Below are positions 24,801 to 36,990 of a stretch of DNA of 64,000 nucleotides, piece after piece. Positions within the stretch are counted from its first letter, which is position 1; each line of letters begins with the position of its first letter. The stretch is taken from assembly GCA_034509755.1 (NCBI GenBank), contig CM067555.1, positions 7,820,142 to 7,884,141 of the forward strand, given 5' to 3'. The notes beneath the pieces are model-generated. The model ran no database searches. It was not told where the DNA came from and worked only from the letters and a program-made list of their open reading frames with translations. The DNA is from Anisodus tanguticus (Eukaryota; Streptophyta; Magnoliopsida; Solanales; Solanaceae). Made by a program: the position numbers and the translations under genes.

Positions 24801-27800
24801 CATTATGGTTATAAAAAAAGAAGTTTGGGTGTTTCGTGACAGTTGCTTAATTTCAGCTAGAAGCAATCTGAAGAGATCCATAGTTTAATATACTGACTGA
24901 CATATCTGTATGACATAAATTAGCTAACGCAACATTAAAGTGAAGTTAGATTTGGAGCTATAAATGACATAAAGATCCACTCTTATGGTGTATCCTTATA
25001 TTCACGGGTCCTTTTTCTATCAGCTACTACTCTGTCATTGAAGCTCTAAAGATAAACTCCTGTGTTCTTAGAGTTACTTCTATGGGTTGAGCAGTAAGCA
25101 TATTATCGCTCATTTTTGGCGAGGAAGAGAATTACTTAACTAGACATGTTTCCTTTTCCTTATAGCTTTCTTTTGCAACTGTCATGTAATCCTGTCTTTT
25201 TTGTTTCAACCAGGTAAATGCAGCTGGTGATCTATGTGCTATTTGCCAAGAGAAGATGAATACACCAATTTTATTGCGTTGCAAACACATCTTTTGTGAA
25301 GACTGTGTCTCAGAATGGTTAGTGTTTCTATTGCACTTTGCTGCATGAGTTCCTCTATTTGATGTGTGAAAATAGAAGAGGAAACTTCTTTTTAAATTTG
25401 TATAACAAACAATATACTAGAGGAACTCATTATGTAGGAGTCGGAAGTTACATAAAATAACCATTTTCTATGCCTAACAAGTGAGGTAAATATATTCTAA
25501 ATTAAATACAGATTATCCTATGTGTAGTATTTTCTTATCGGAATTAGGTGAATCTAGACATGTATAAATCTAAACACTCTTCTATCTTTCGTTGTTCGAT
25601 GTAGCTTCTAAAATGATCCATGTCTCTACTCTCTGGGACAACTGTTCAGTTGTTCCTCCTCTTTGAGATGGTCGGTGCAGTTGCTCCTATCTTTGACAAT
25701 TGTTCAGGTGTTGCTCTTATCTAGTGACCCTTTAGGCACTGCTCCTCTCTCTAGCGACCCTTTAGGCGTGGCTCCTATCATTCAGGCACTGCTCTCCTGT
25801 GCAGCAACTGGCTAGACTCCTCTCTCCGATGATACCTCAGCCACTCCTCTCTTAGGCAGCAGACACGTCTCATCTCTCCAGCTACCAGTGATATTCATCT
25901 CTACAATGACTCATCAGGCACTGCTAACTTAATCGTCGACCTTTCTGGCCCCACTCCTCCTACATCCGTTAGGCATTGTTTCTCTCTTGGCAGCCAACCG
26001 CTCATCTCCCAATGATTGGACATCCTTCTCTCTAGGTCTAGGGTCACAGGTGCCTTTCTCCTTATGGCGACCGATGTCTTAATAAAAAACTTGATCTTCT
26101 TATACTTAAAATCATCATGATTAATAGAGAATAATATCTACCTAATCTAAGTCATAATATTAGATACCATCATATCTGCAATTTCTCATAGATCCTTACA
26201 ATAATTGTAGAGATTGGTGCCAGGGTAGTCAAAAGTCCTGGTTTAAGTTTCAGTGCCAATCGCCCAAGAAAAGTGAGTTAAGACCCGCCTCCTATGAGGA
26301 GCGTGTAGAAAATGTACTAAATAAATATAAGTGTCTTCTTTCTAATAGTTTAAACTTTTTGATGAGATGCCCACACACTTGAACTAAAATTCATGTGTAT
26401 ATGTTCTTTTTCTTTGTGGTCAACATCCATTACCAAATGCTTTATAGCATTTTGCTTCTAGAAAAATGTCACAAGTGCACTAAACTGTGACCAGCATTTG
26501 TGTCGATCCTACCACATCTTGCTGGTGAAGGCCATAGTTAGCCATTAAACCAAGGGAATGCCTACTGTAATATTTAATGGTGACTTAGCAATGTCCAGAA
26601 AGAACTTGAGTTGCTGAAATTGGCATTGTTGCATTTGTAATTGTGTATTTGAGAGCCCTTTGGAATTTTCTGAACTAGTTGCTATGACCAGTATCCACCT
26701 AAAAAACTTCAGTAACTGTAATTTGCTTCCAAATGAACTTCTCTGATAAAAAATATACTTGCTTCTCAGTCCCTAATTTGGTTGAAGTATATCATGTATC
26801 AGAAATGAACTCATCTTGCCCTCGAAGGGTAAAAAGGTGTGGTTGAGACGTCTGTCATTTTCAGTTTTGAAGTTCAGTTTCAGTAGATATTGCATTGGAA
26901 CCTATATCTCATTGCACTGGCAGTATCTCATTTGATTTGACTGAATTCACTGCTTACCCTGTCATGAAATTCATCAATGAAGTTTCATTTACACCATACC
27001 ACCTTTGGTCAATCATCAACAATTTGAGTATTGTAACAAGAGTGAAACTATTTCTGTATTCGACATAGGTAATTAATGTATGTATCATCCCGCAGTTGCA
27101 GATGAGGTAGATCTTATTCAAGTAATTCACTGGAAACAGGGAGAAAGTTGGAAAATATAATTGGTGGATGTCTAGATCGTTTTTCTTGCTATTAGTTGGA
27201 AATAAAAATTCCAGTAGAGTAGTTTGATGTGATATTTACATATCATTCTGAGAGGGGAAGTGAGTGAGAATTCCAAACAATCCTGCTCACTACTTGAATG
27301 ATCCATCAGGAGACACTTCTCCAAAAAACAAAAAAAAGATCCATTGGGAGATATGCTTCTTCTTGCTACAGCTTTTAGTGCAGATCATGGAGTATTATAA
27401 GTGCATTTTTTTTTCCTTATAAGTTGGTTGCTCTTCCTATCTGGATCGAATTATTTTGTGCTTTCCTCTGGCAGTGTGAATAGTTTTTCTTCAGTGAGTG
27501 TTCCTTTTGTTCCATAATCAATTTTAGGAATATAGTTGTGAAAGAAAAGATTTAGAAAATAGGTCTTCTCATTTTCCTTTGTTGTGTTTCCTACTAAAAT
27601 GATCCATCAACTTTGTCCTGATTTAATTTTGGTCCATTAATGTTGCTACTGGCAAATCTGGCCCATCAACTCAGCAAACACGAAAGCCCAAAAGGTAAAC
27701 CACAAAGGAAAAGGAGAGAACGCCTGTGTTCGCACATGTAGTAGGAACTGTTTAATCTCTGTTGTGTTCCCACTTCCTTTTGAGAAAAAATATGATCTTT

Positions 27801-27995
27801 TTAATCATCTGCTTTATTTCTAAATGCTAAAAAAGCCTTATGTCTATACTTGTGCTAACGGTTAGTATCTTCTAATCACCAAGTTTCAGGTTTGAAAGAG
27901 AAAGAACTTGCCCTTTGTGTAGAGCCTTGGTCAGACCTGGTGATCTAACATCTTTTGGAGATGGATCAACTAGCCTCTTATTCCAGTTATTCTAA
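18874..27995 (+). CDS. RING-finger transmembrane E3 ubiquitin ligase, RNFT-like, 416 aa
   Basis: Eight exons: 18874..19336, 22300..22376, 22506..22674, 23452..23540, 23632..23796, 23913..23990, 25214..25317 and 27890..27995. All introns are GT-AG and all phases close, giving 416 aa. The start is the ATG at 18874. The N-terminal 120 residues are Ser/Asn/Gly-rich and disordered. About five hydrophobic segments follow (from about residue 135 to 320). A C-terminal C3HC4 RING (about 354-392) has CAIC, RCKHIFCEDC and CPLC with all zinc ligands in place. This layout matches RNFT1/2-type ligases and Arabidopsis At5g01960, membrane proteins thought to work in ER protein quality control (from family knowledge). 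A TTTTTCAG just before the start could be a 5'-UTR intron acceptor. The introns carry SINE, LINE and TRIM insertions but the coding exons are clean. Confidence 0.93.
19565..19655 (+). repeat. TS-like SINE 3' end with (TTG)n tail, intron 1
   Basis: Contains AAGTAAGGTCTGCGTACATC, CCCCTCCCCAGACCCC and ACTGGGCATG followed by six TTG repeats (19631..19649) and then TAG repeats. This is the typical 3' end and tail of the TS SINE family in Solanaceae. 5'-truncated. Confidence 0.75.
20023..20150 (-). repeat. TS-like SINE, inverted, intron 1
   Basis: ACAACAACATATCCGGTG, then CCACAACGTGGGGTCTGGG, GTGTACGCAGACCTTACC and GAGCGGTTGTTTC: the reverse complement of the SINE 3' region at 19565, running further into the body. 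Confidence 0.72.
20480..20832 (-). mobile_element. RTE-type LINE, 3' end of reverse-transcriptase ORF
   Basis: The reverse complement translates (with a few stops) to MRMLRWTCGHTRRD, RDKVGVASVEDKMREARL and RRDTDG, the conserved C-terminal block of plant RTE LINE polymerases. Two Trp codons have become stops. 5'-truncated, intron 1 of the RNFT-like gene. Confidence 0.85.
20889..21245 (-). mobile_element. Complete TRIM (terminal-repeat retrotransposon in miniature), 357 bp
   Basis: Two direct LTRs (20889..21008, 120 bp; 21119..21245, 127 bp) flanked by a perfect 5-bp target duplication GATGG (20884..20888 and 21246..21250). On the minus strand the LTR starts TGTTAGAAGTACC and ends TTCTTTACA. 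It is followed at once by TGGTATTAGAGC (complement of 21107..21118), the initiator-Met tRNA primer site. A purine tract GGGGGTCGGGGGAG precedes the second LTR. No coding sequence. One LTR has a 7-bp GAATCTT duplication. Confidence 0.92.
21385..21500 (-). repeat. SINE/RTE-tail-like fragment, intron 1
   Basis: ACAACAACTACGACGACTTAA, AGCAAGTTGGGATCAGCTAT and AAGAATCCTCAGTGTCC, related to 1001..1080. A common interspersed plant repeat end; boundaries are not visible. Confidence 0.45.
24600..24818 (+). mobile_element. SolS-type SINE (219 bp) with 20-bp target duplication, intron 6
   Basis: Flanked by the perfect 20-bp direct repeat AGAAGTTTGGGTGTTTCGTG (24580..24599 and 24819..24838). The body starts GCACCCAAGGGTGTCACCGAG, has tRNA-like promoter boxes (CCGAGTGGTCATGAAGTG; TGTTCAAATCACAGC) and ends in an A tail. 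Typical full-length tRNA-derived SINE of Solanaceae, inserted in sense orientation. Confidence 0.9.
25610..26080. repeat. C/T-rich degenerate repeat in intron 7
   Basis: Recurring words TTTAGGCACTGCTCC, GACCCTTTAGGC, CAGGCACTGCT and CTCCTCTCT at irregular spacing of about 30-45 bp, with one strand strongly pyrimidine-rich. It looks like a decayed minisatellite. Not coding in any frame. Confidence 0.5.
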
Positions 27996-29316
27996 CATGG
28001 ATGTTACACCTCTGTTACCATTCTCAAAAAAGAAAAGAAAATGTTGATGTTACAACAGAGCAAATATCTTCCTCTGCTAATAGCATTCTCCTCAACTTGG
28101 TCAGTTACCGAGTTATAACATCGCCATGAGGACGTTGCGTAAAAAGTGGTTGATGCAGCTTCTTTGAGGATTTAGTGGGATGAGAGGACTTCATGATGCA
28201 ATATAACTTATAAGTACATATACATTGTGCTTCATCTTTGTTTATACAGAAAAACGTCCGTGTGGAGTTATGTAAATTCACAGAATTTAACCACAAGGAT
28301 TAAATTTTTTGTTTCTTTTTCGGGCCTGTACTGATCCTCACCATCATTTCAATTTGAGAGAAATTAAATACCCTAGAATATTCCATCATTCCATGTATCA
28401 TACAAAAGCTAATGGAAATGAAGTGTTGGTGTTGTGCCGGTATATCACTGTCCAATTTGTGGGTTTACTTTTTGACAGCTTGTTTTAGCATCACACCAAT
28501 GTTTTTCTTTTTCATGATTGACCCCTCAAATATCAAGAAAAATGTGAAGAATATATTAATTGAAATCTGGGAATTCCATATAGTTTTCTCCACCTTTAAT
28601 GTAGGTGAATGACTTGAATCCTCACACTTGGTGTAGGAGCGGAAAAGCGCCAATGGTTCACATAGGCCAATAGACTAAAAAGACATTAAAGGTCCGAAAG
28701 CAAGTTAGGTCATTTTTCAACGTTAGAGCTGTGTCCATTATGTGATACAAGTGAAATACTTTTTTTACACAATTGATGATCAACGTGCAGTCAACTGCAG
28801 CATTTTCAAAAAAGAATCCTTATTGAAAGTAATCAACTGGTTCTTAAATCCAGAAGTGAGACTAAGCCACTGCCAATCAAGCGTTATCAACCATCGCTTC
28901 TATCAGAAAATGAAAGTTGGTAAAACTTGTACAAGGTCATAAAACATCAGTGCCAACTTAGTGCAGAGATGTGTAACCTATTGAACTGGAAACGATACCT
29001 AGTAACATCTAGCTGCCACAAAAAGCACAATTAAATGAACAAGTATGTAAAACACTGGATATTTGTGTACAAGACACCACCTTTAAGAGAAATCCAGTAC
29101 AGGGAAATCAATCAGTAATATACAGAAATGATGATGCAGCAGTTCCATGTATCATACAGATAAAAAACACAGCAGATAATCTGAACTTTTTATAGAGAGA
29201 GCCATTACATACACATTAACATAACCTTATTTACTGGTGTTTGTTCCCCTTCTTTTCACAATAGAGTAAAACCTGAGATTTATTTACTAGGAAAGTACTT
29301 TTTTTTTTAAACAGAA
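27996..29316. other. Convergent intergenic region between the RNFT-like and ATG18-like genes
   Basis: Holds the 3' ends of two genes that face each other. Small ORFs here lack family features. AT-rich; no repeat boundary recognised. Confidence 0.5.
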
Positions 29317-32300
29317 CTATCTTGGCCTACTTTCCGTTTTCAGAAAGCGGACATATTCCTGATGTACCATTCCTTCTCCGTTCACAGGATCGAAGCTGCA
29401 CCTATAGAAACTGACAGAAGTCCAACAAACGGTGAGATAAATGAGAACCGGCTATCGGAAATGGTTAGTGCTAATGCCAGAAATCAGAATACCTTACACT
29501 AATAATAATTTCTTCTTTGTTACTTTTTTTTCTTTTGGAGGGTGGGTGGGGTTGGGGGGCATCAATGCTAAATTCTTACGCCCTTTTTTATCTACTCAAA
29601 TCCAGTCTCCACCCAAAGTGTTAAAAGAACATATGGCAAAAGGTTAAACAGAGACTAACGTTGCAATAGAATAACATATTGAGCCAGAAAGAAAGAGTGT
29701 TTAGTACCTTCCATCAGTGCCAGCAGTAGCAATGTTGTTCTGAGAACCAAAAGCAGCAATGTACTGCGTACATTCTGGCAAGTGAAATTGAGCAAATGAC
29801 CATTCAGAGCTAAAGTATTTTGGCAAAACTCCTGAAAATTTGTATTCAAAAAAGAAATTAAATTAGAACGGTTCCAGCAGAAAATTTGACAGTCACCTCA
29901 CCATGGACAAAAGGTTAAGTTCTGTGAGAATATCAAATCAGTTTTAGAAGTCAATCAATAAACCTTATCATAGTTGGCACTTAGTATCATTACAAAATCG
30001 GTTAATAACACTACGGTTAATCCTATTAATGTCATTATTGTTGTCAGGTAAATACTGTAGAGAGATCCTAAAGGTTGGTTATCAGGCACAATTTACAGGC
30101 AATTGGGTTGCACGCCTAATTTCGTAATACACTCACCTTTCATGAAAGAAAATGATGAACCAGGGCTGGCTTCAGTACTTGGAGAAATAAGTGCATCAAG
30201 AGAAGATGATGAGTTTGAACACAATAATGTTGGAGTTCTAATAGCAGCATCAGCTGCAGCATCCTCCCCAACAACACGTACTCTTAGGCTGTATACATGG
30301 ATCGTATCTTTGTCGCTTGAGGCGACCAACCACTGAACATTTGATGATAGAGCAATACTATAGATATCCGCTCTGTCAACCCCTCTACGCACCTAAGACA
30401 AAGCATAGGTAAGGAATAAGCAGTCTATGCTAAAGGTAACATATAAAAATTCAGTATTAGAGTCACCATTAGCTGAAAGGAAAGTGAATATAGAAAAGGA
30501 ATCACATATAAAGCATGCTTTAAATCAAAGAGGAAAGTGGAGGAAAACATCTCAAAAATAGGCCCCCAAAGAAAGGGCCATTTTATATTTTGTAGACAAT
30601 TAGAAGTCAGTGTTCCGGTTCCCGGACCCCGCACGAGCTTAGTGCAACGGGCTAACCTTTTAATATTTTGTACATTGTCTCAGAAGAGTATCCAAGGACC
30701 TAAAAAATTCTCAAAGGAGAGATTCTTCAGTTTTTCATCCCATTTCCCAGTAGTTGACCTAAATGGAATTGAAACAATATCCATTTATTTCTTTCATGTT
30801 TGCAAAGGGACTTCCAGCCAAGAAGCATAGGAATCTACCAAGTACTGTTGTGAGTGTCTTTGGTAAAGCCTACTTGTTTTGAGACCCATGGACGAAATTC
30901 TCATCTCTCCTCTTGTCGTTTATAGACATTGATAAATGTTAATTTTATAACTATATATGAATGCTTAGACTGAATTGTGTGAATCCTTCATTTAAAATAT
31001 ATTTTTTTTAATCAACTACATATCTAGCAGACCTCATTATGTGTGGCCAGAATCATTTGTTGGCCAAACAGATGGATACTTTTTAAGGATAGGTGATGGT
31101 AAGAATCAAACCATATTGAATAGTTGTTATTAGGAGAGCTCAAAGATGCTAGTAAAGCCTTTGCTTTATGCCCTCAATTTTTGACACCCAAAAATTTTAA
31201 TGGTGAATTTTATAATTCTATTTTCTTTTAGACAATATTAAAGATTGCAAAAAAAAAAATACAAAATTTATACTAAAAAGAAAGAAAAACTGCCTATTTT
31301 TTTACACAAATATTTTAAAACTTTGAATTAAACTACTCAAATCTTCATATTAATAAATAAAGTTTTTACAACAACATCTAAGGTAATATATAGAAAACAT
31401 ATGGCTAACATCTTACTTAAATTAATCCTTATTAGTGTAAATAATCATATTATTATGTGAATAAAAGGTTTTATATCTTATAAGAATACTATACTAAAAA
31501 ACAAGTATAAAAAAAACTCTTACTTGCTATTAGGAAACTTTCAACTACTTTAATATACCTCTAACACTTGGTATATCTTTTACATTAAATTGTTTCACAT
31601 TTTGCAACTATGTATCCTTCTTATATATATTTTCCTTCTTATGCTAGGATCAGAGATGAAATAGACTACAAGTTAAGTTCAGATGACAATAAGTATCTTA
31701 CCACTCCAACTACTTTCCATATGGTACATCCACAAGTTTGACTTCTTTTACTAGAAAGAAGAGTTATACAATCACATGTGAACATAATAATAGTCTGACC
31801 TTAATATGATGTCTATTGATCTTAAACTTTTTTTTCAAGTATGTATTTTAACATGTCTAAATTAATCTCCATACTCAACAAACTAATTCAGAAAAAAATG
31901 AATAGTTGATGATAATGTCTAATTTTTATGAGAATTCTGCATAAGAAAGCTACAAAATGAATGAGCCACCTTTTGTGTTGATCCGTTCCAATAATCATTT
32001 GAATATCTAGTTAATTACCAAAACTCTTCATATACGAGAGAAGAAAGTAGCTCTTGCAACTGAGTCCCATCCATGGTATTGAAGAGTCTTATCAAAGTTC
32101 CTCGACTGCTTCCTGTTGCAAGAATTAGTCTATCCATAGTCAAGGTTAAGCATGCTATTTGAGAACTATGTGCCTTGATTAACTGTCATATTCAGACCAA
32201 AATGCTCAACCCGAACATGTCCTCTTCGAAGTCCCGGACAAGCCAATACAGATGTATTTAAATGATGTGAGAGGCAGCAAAGTCCCCTAAGATTGGCCAC

Positions 32301-32735
32301 CGTCTCTATCTGATGAAGAAGCTTTAGATACATAAAGTTGTAGACATATATCTTGTGCTCAAGAACTACAACAATACAATCTCGTCTTAGTTTCACTGCA
32401 CGAACTTCACACCTAATTGAAAATTCACCTATGCACCGGCTCTGATGATCATCCCATATAATAACTTTATTAGGTGGGTATTGAGTGTTGGCCTTGGCAC
32501 CTACAAGTGCTAAAATATTGCATCGGAACAACATCTCCACTATTCCAAATCCACCACTTTTCAGATCATGTCTGAAAGTCTCTTTGAAAGGATCACAGTT
32601 ATATACACGAAAGCCACGACTTGTGCCAGCAGCAACGCAACTATAATCCTGATTCCATGATACATAGTGTAACTCTGTCTCATCATTGTCACTGAACTCT
32701 AGTTCAGAATGGCTAGACTGAGAGGCCCTGTGCAT
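29317..32735 (-). pseudogene. ATG18: ATG18/WIPI-type PROPPIN, frameshifted, probable pseudogene
   Basis: Exons on the minus strand: 32735..about 32051, 30392..30137, 29831..29708 and 29410..29317, with the last three joined in phase to a TAG stop (about 386 aa if intact). Family signatures: SWNQDYSCVAAGTSRGFRVYNC, EMLFRCNILALVG, YPPNKVIIWDDHQSRCIGE, ETVANLRGLC, then VRRGVDRADIYS carrying the RRG phosphoinositide-binding core (FRRG/LRRG in most relatives), GVLPKYFSSEWSFAQFHLPE and a C-terminal FYRCSFDPVNG. These beta-propellers bind PI3P on autophagosome membranes (family knowledge); closest to plant ATG18c/d. Two lesions: a 2-nt loss near 32183 shifts frame to a TAG, and the exon 1 donor reads GAG|CT instead of GAG|GT. 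A GTATAT 15 nt downstream could rescue splicing in frame, but not the frameshift. Either a pseudogene or a recent allele/sequencing defect. Confidence 0.75.
30595..30662 (+). repeat. Very short SINE-derived insert (68 bp), ATG18-like intron
   Basis: Flanked by the 10-bp direct repeat ATATTTTGTA (30585..30594 and 30663..30672). The body contains GGTTCCCGGACCCCGCACGAG and CTTAGTGCAACGGGCTAACC, words of the 3' part of Solanaceae SINEs. 5'-truncated. Confidence 0.6.
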
Positions 32736-32789
32736 GGGAGAATCATAGTATAAATATAGTACAAGTAGTAATATTTTTAGAGTACACAT

Positions 32790-33839
32790 GATCGTGGTTA
32801 GTTAATATACAAAATATTGGCAAAATCTATGATATATTTATGATATGTCGAAGATATAAAATATTTATACTAGAATATATCATAAATATGAAGAAAACAA
32901 AGCTTGTGCACATATCCAGTAGATTTGTGAAATATTTATAAGATAAAATCTATATGTTTAATTAATTTTTATTCCATCTATATATTATATTTATGTAGAA
33001 ATAAATCATGAATATATGTGATGATTATACATTATAAATCGTGTATAAACATAAAATATTAGGGATAAATCAGGTATATTATTTGTAATATAATATTTAC
33101 AATGTGCACTTATTCTATATTTCAAGTACAGTTTATTTGTAAAATATTTTAACTACATACATATGTTAATAGCTAGTGCAGCCAGAAGAAAAAAAAAGAC
33201 TAGCTAGAGGCATATAACTTATTAAGAAAAATAATTCTATTTTACAGATTATTAAGAAATATTGTGATAATATAATCATGAGGGAGAACGAAGACCAAGA
33301 AATAAATTAATAAGGATTAAAACTGATCCATTAAATTAGGGCCATTATTTAGTTTCTAAACCTGTTTGCTTCTACACGTGCACAATATTTTGCTATAATT
33401 GTTACTAATTCTGTTATTTTTGAAATAAATCAAAAGTAATATTATTTAGTAAAATAATTATTAATTAGTGACCTATAACTATAACGCAGAAATCTCATTA
33501 CAGAATAAGGGAGCAATATTGTTCCATGTGTAGATTATAGCATTGATTGCTATCAAAGTACTATTATAAGCCGAAATTTTCTTTAAACACGTAGTTCACA
33601 GTATATCTGCCCACATTATCTCATTTACAAATATCAGAGGAACTATGATTAAATCATTGCTTCTTGGCTTTTTCCTGAGGTCAGCTGCCTTGTTCTGCTC
33701 TCTCTAGTTATGTGAGAGTTTTAGATCTCTTAGTTATTCATCCATGACCTCTATTCACGAATTATAGAGCTATAATTCATAGTAATTGTTGATAAAATTT
33801 ATTACCTCAGCTGAGTCCATGGAGATTTTCAAAAGCATC
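32790..33839. other. AT-rich upstream region of the ATG18-like locus
   Basis: No gene recognised. Rich in ATATTTAT and ATAATAT words. If the ATG18-like locus is transcribed its promoter lies here; no specific motif is called. Confidence 0.45.
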
Positions 33840-34027
33840 ATATTATTATCCTTTGCACTTGAGTTCCTGCATAAGAGCTAATAATTTTATCTGAGTATTA
33901 ATACTATTTGAAATATTCTTCATGAAACCTAAAATACAATCACCTCTACAATTACGTATAACTTCTCCAATACCCCCTACACAGGGGTTATGTAAAATGA
34001 AACTCAAGGAAGAAATATCAATATTGC
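33840..34027 (-). pseudogene. LINE RNase H (RVT_3-like) fragment
   Basis: Reads NPCVGGIGEVIRNCRGDCILGF, then KNISNSINTQIKLLALMQEL on the minus strand. This is the Gly-rich 'GG.GGV.R...G....GF......T...AEL.AL..GL' pattern of RNase H modules at the end of plant L1 ORF2. The catalytic Asp before it and the Glu (here Ile-Lys instead of Ala-Glu) are lost. Confidence 0.7.
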
Positions 34028-36736
34028 CAATAATAGGTAAGCCATGTTTGTACCCTTGTTGTAGATGAACAGAGAATAATCGGATCTGCTGTGTGAAAAA
34101 TCGATAGAGGAGACATAATCGGCGAACCGCTGGTATCATGCTCGAGGAGCCTGTTTCAGTCCATAGAGCGATGTCCGCAACAGACACACATAATCCGGAT
34201 GAATAGGATCCCTGAAACCCATAGGCTGATACATATATACCGTTTCATGAAGATACTCATGTAAGAAGACATTCTTGACATCAAGCTGATGAATGGGCCA
34301 AGACTTGGATAAAGCAATGTTGAGGATGGTCCGGATGGTTGCGGGCTTTACAACCGGGCTGAATGTTTCATCACAGTCCACTCCCACCTGTTGAGACCTG
34401 TCATCACCTACAAGACGAGCCTTGTACCTCTCAAAAGAACCATCATATTTTTTAATGTCTAAAAATCCACATAGAACGCACAATGTTAGCATCAGGTGGA
34501 CAGGGTACTAGGTCCCACGTCTTATCATAAATAAGAACATTATATTCGTCAATCATTGCGGCTTTCCAATTAGAGTTGGACAAGGCATCCTTCGGATTTC
34601 GAGGAACAAGGGAAGGGACAACGCTGAAACGGATAGGTTAAACAACCATTTAGGTTTATGAATTCCGTGCATGGAATGAGTTTCCATGGTCCGAGAACGT
34701 GTCTCGGGATGCGGGATGGGATGGGGGTGTGATACGGGACTACCGAAAAGAGGAGAAAGGGCGGTGGCGGGACCGGCTGGCCGATGCTCGATTTGCCGAG
34801 AGGTGGTTGTGGAATCACCTTGAGACGGGCTGTTCCGGGCCACCATCGGCAGAACTGGGTGGGTAGTGTGTCCCGGATTGTCTGAGGTGGGGGCGGGTGC
34901 CTAGATCTGAGATGACGGACTACATAAATGATGAATTAGAAGAGGGTTTAGGCCATCATCTAGGAAGTCATAGGAATGCCGAGGTGACGAGTTTAGGGAG
35001 GCAAAGGGGAATTGAGACTTATAAAATAGGACATGAAGTGAAATAATAATTTTACGGCTTAATAAGTCATAGCACGAGTAACCACGATGATTGGCGGGGT
35101 AACCCAGAAACATACACGGGGAAAACGAGGGTTGGAGTTTGTGAGTGGTCGGATAGAGAGGATAACAGAGACATCCAAAGATACGCATGTGTTGGTAGGA
35201 GGGGTTCATATGAAACAGAACTTGAGTGGACGACCGTTGAGCTAGAGACTTGATTGAAATTATGTTTAGGAGATAGATGACCATGGAGAGTGCGTAATGC
35301 CAGAATTGAGGGAGATTTGAGCCGTGAGCAAGTAGGGCACGAATTAGGTTGTTTATGGTTCAGATTTTCCGTTCGGCCTTACCATTTTGGGAGGAGGTGT
35401 GAGGGCAGGAAAAATGAAAGGTAAGACCATTATTGGAGCAAAACTGTTTGAATTGATTATTATTGAATTCCATGCCATTGTCAAATTAAAAATATTTAAT
35501 ACTCTTTTCAAATTGTGTTTTACGAGAGCACTAAATGAGGAAAAAATGGGTAGACCTGGGATTTATTGCCAATTGGAAAAGTCCATAGAAAGTTGGAATA
35601 ATCATCCAAAAATAACACATAATATCGATGGTCAGCCGTACTCGAAATAGGGGATGTCCACAAATCACTATGTATGATATCGAAAGGCATTAAAGTACAA
35701 TTTGTGGGTGCAGAAAATAGTGCTTTGACATGTTTCTCAATAACGCAAGATTCACATATAGGAGTCCTAGAAATACGGTTGCAATTAATAAAATTATTTT
35801 TCCTAAGGGAGCGTAAAACAGAGTCTCCCGGATGTCTTAATCTAGAATGTCATAAGGAAGACGAAAGAGCACTAAATGTTGAGGGAACCGAGGTTGGATT
35901 GTTGACGGCGTTTAAAATATGGTAGAGATCTCCAGTGTTGTCACATCTCATTATTCGTCTCCCTGTCATAAAATCCTTTACAGTAAAACCAAAAGGATCA
36001 AAGTCAAGGGAAACCCAATTGTCAGTTGTGAAACGTTGCACATAGATTAGTTTCTTAATGAGTTTAGGGGCATGGAGTACATTTTTTAAGATTAGTAGTG
36101 GATGTGGTGGGGATAAGGATGAATGACCAAAACCGCGAATGGGAATGTCTTGTCCATTACCAACAATAATATTCGATTTAAATTACTTAATTTGGAATAA
36201 GACGAGAGAGTACTTTGTGATGCCGTCATGTAAGATGTGGGGCATGTGTCCATATACCAATTTTCGTCTGGAGCGTTGAGTGACATTGTGTTCATAGCTG
36301 CCTTAATATCAGTCGGTGTATAAGTTAAGGGCGAGGGGGCATGTGTTGTGTAGGCCTGTTGGGGACATGGGTCGAGTATGCCAGGGTGGGCATGTCGGTT
36401 CTGAGGTGGAGTCCACGAGGATGTCGGATACGGGCTAGGAGGAGATGGCCATGATGGTGGGGCCCATGCGGCCCACGGCGGGTAGGCAGCCCACGGCGGA
36501 GGCTGTTGCCACTGCCGCAGTCACTGCTGCTGTTTCCTGCTGGCGGGGACTGCCCTTCCCGCCGCCGTTGTTGCTAGAATTCCGTCTGCCGCAGCCTTTG
36601 CCGGACTGCTTGCTCCGGCGGTTGTTGTGGGTGGATGCAGGCTGCTGTGGGTCCTTGGACCGGCGGTTCTGGTTGCCGGAGTTGTTGGCCCTACCATTGG
36701 TGGAGGGCCCGACAGTAGTGGTGACGGCGGCGTGAT
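34028..36736 (-). mobile_element. Internal Copia fragment (gag end to RT), no LTRs
   Basis: On the minus strand: a Gly/Asn/Arg-rich, GC-rich gag tail (36735..36445), the TPTDIKAAMNTMSL linker and protease WYMDT (36295..36092; the active-site Gly is now Cys), GAG-pre-integrase (36041..35850), integrase with a SSQNGKAER segment near 35390 and FHMNPSYQHMRIFGCLCYP near 35190, then RT with YKARLV, QLDVKNVFLHEYL and SLYGLKQAPRA, stopping just before the catalytic YVDD block. Multiple stops and frame changes. Both ends are blunt inside the coding region, with no LTR or target duplication. Confidence 0.85.
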
Positions 36737-36990
36737 GGTTTCATTTGCACTACCCCAAAATGTGCAAGCAGGAGAAATATTTAGGCCAATAGAATAAATT
36801 TATTGATTAGTAGTTAGTATGTTGTGGTGGAGACGCCAAAAAAAGAACTTAATCTTGTTGGGGGCTTTAATTTGATTGAAGTTATTATTACTGTTGTGAA
36901 CAACACTACGGTTTTTGGAGTCTAAGAGCTTAGAAGCAGATTTTGTTGAGAATAGACCATCGGAAGTTAGACGCCACAGGAGTTCTTCAT
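36737..36990 (-). repeat. First copy of the duplicated LINE zf-RVT segment (uninterrupted)
   Basis: TTTCATTTGCACTACCCCAA on to TTAGTATGTTGTGGTGGAGA and beyond matches 37402..37488 plus 40989..41170. The minus-strand translation has the W-x-L-T-S-D-G-x-F-S pattern and FFWRLHHN of zf-RVT. Because it lacks the hAT, it serves as a paralogous empty site for that insertion. Confidence 0.8.

Noticed and set aside
36445..36735. Plus-strand GC-rich open frame with Pro/Leu repeats
   Set aside because: The minus strand reads as the basic gag tail of a Copia fragment; the plus frame is its shadow.
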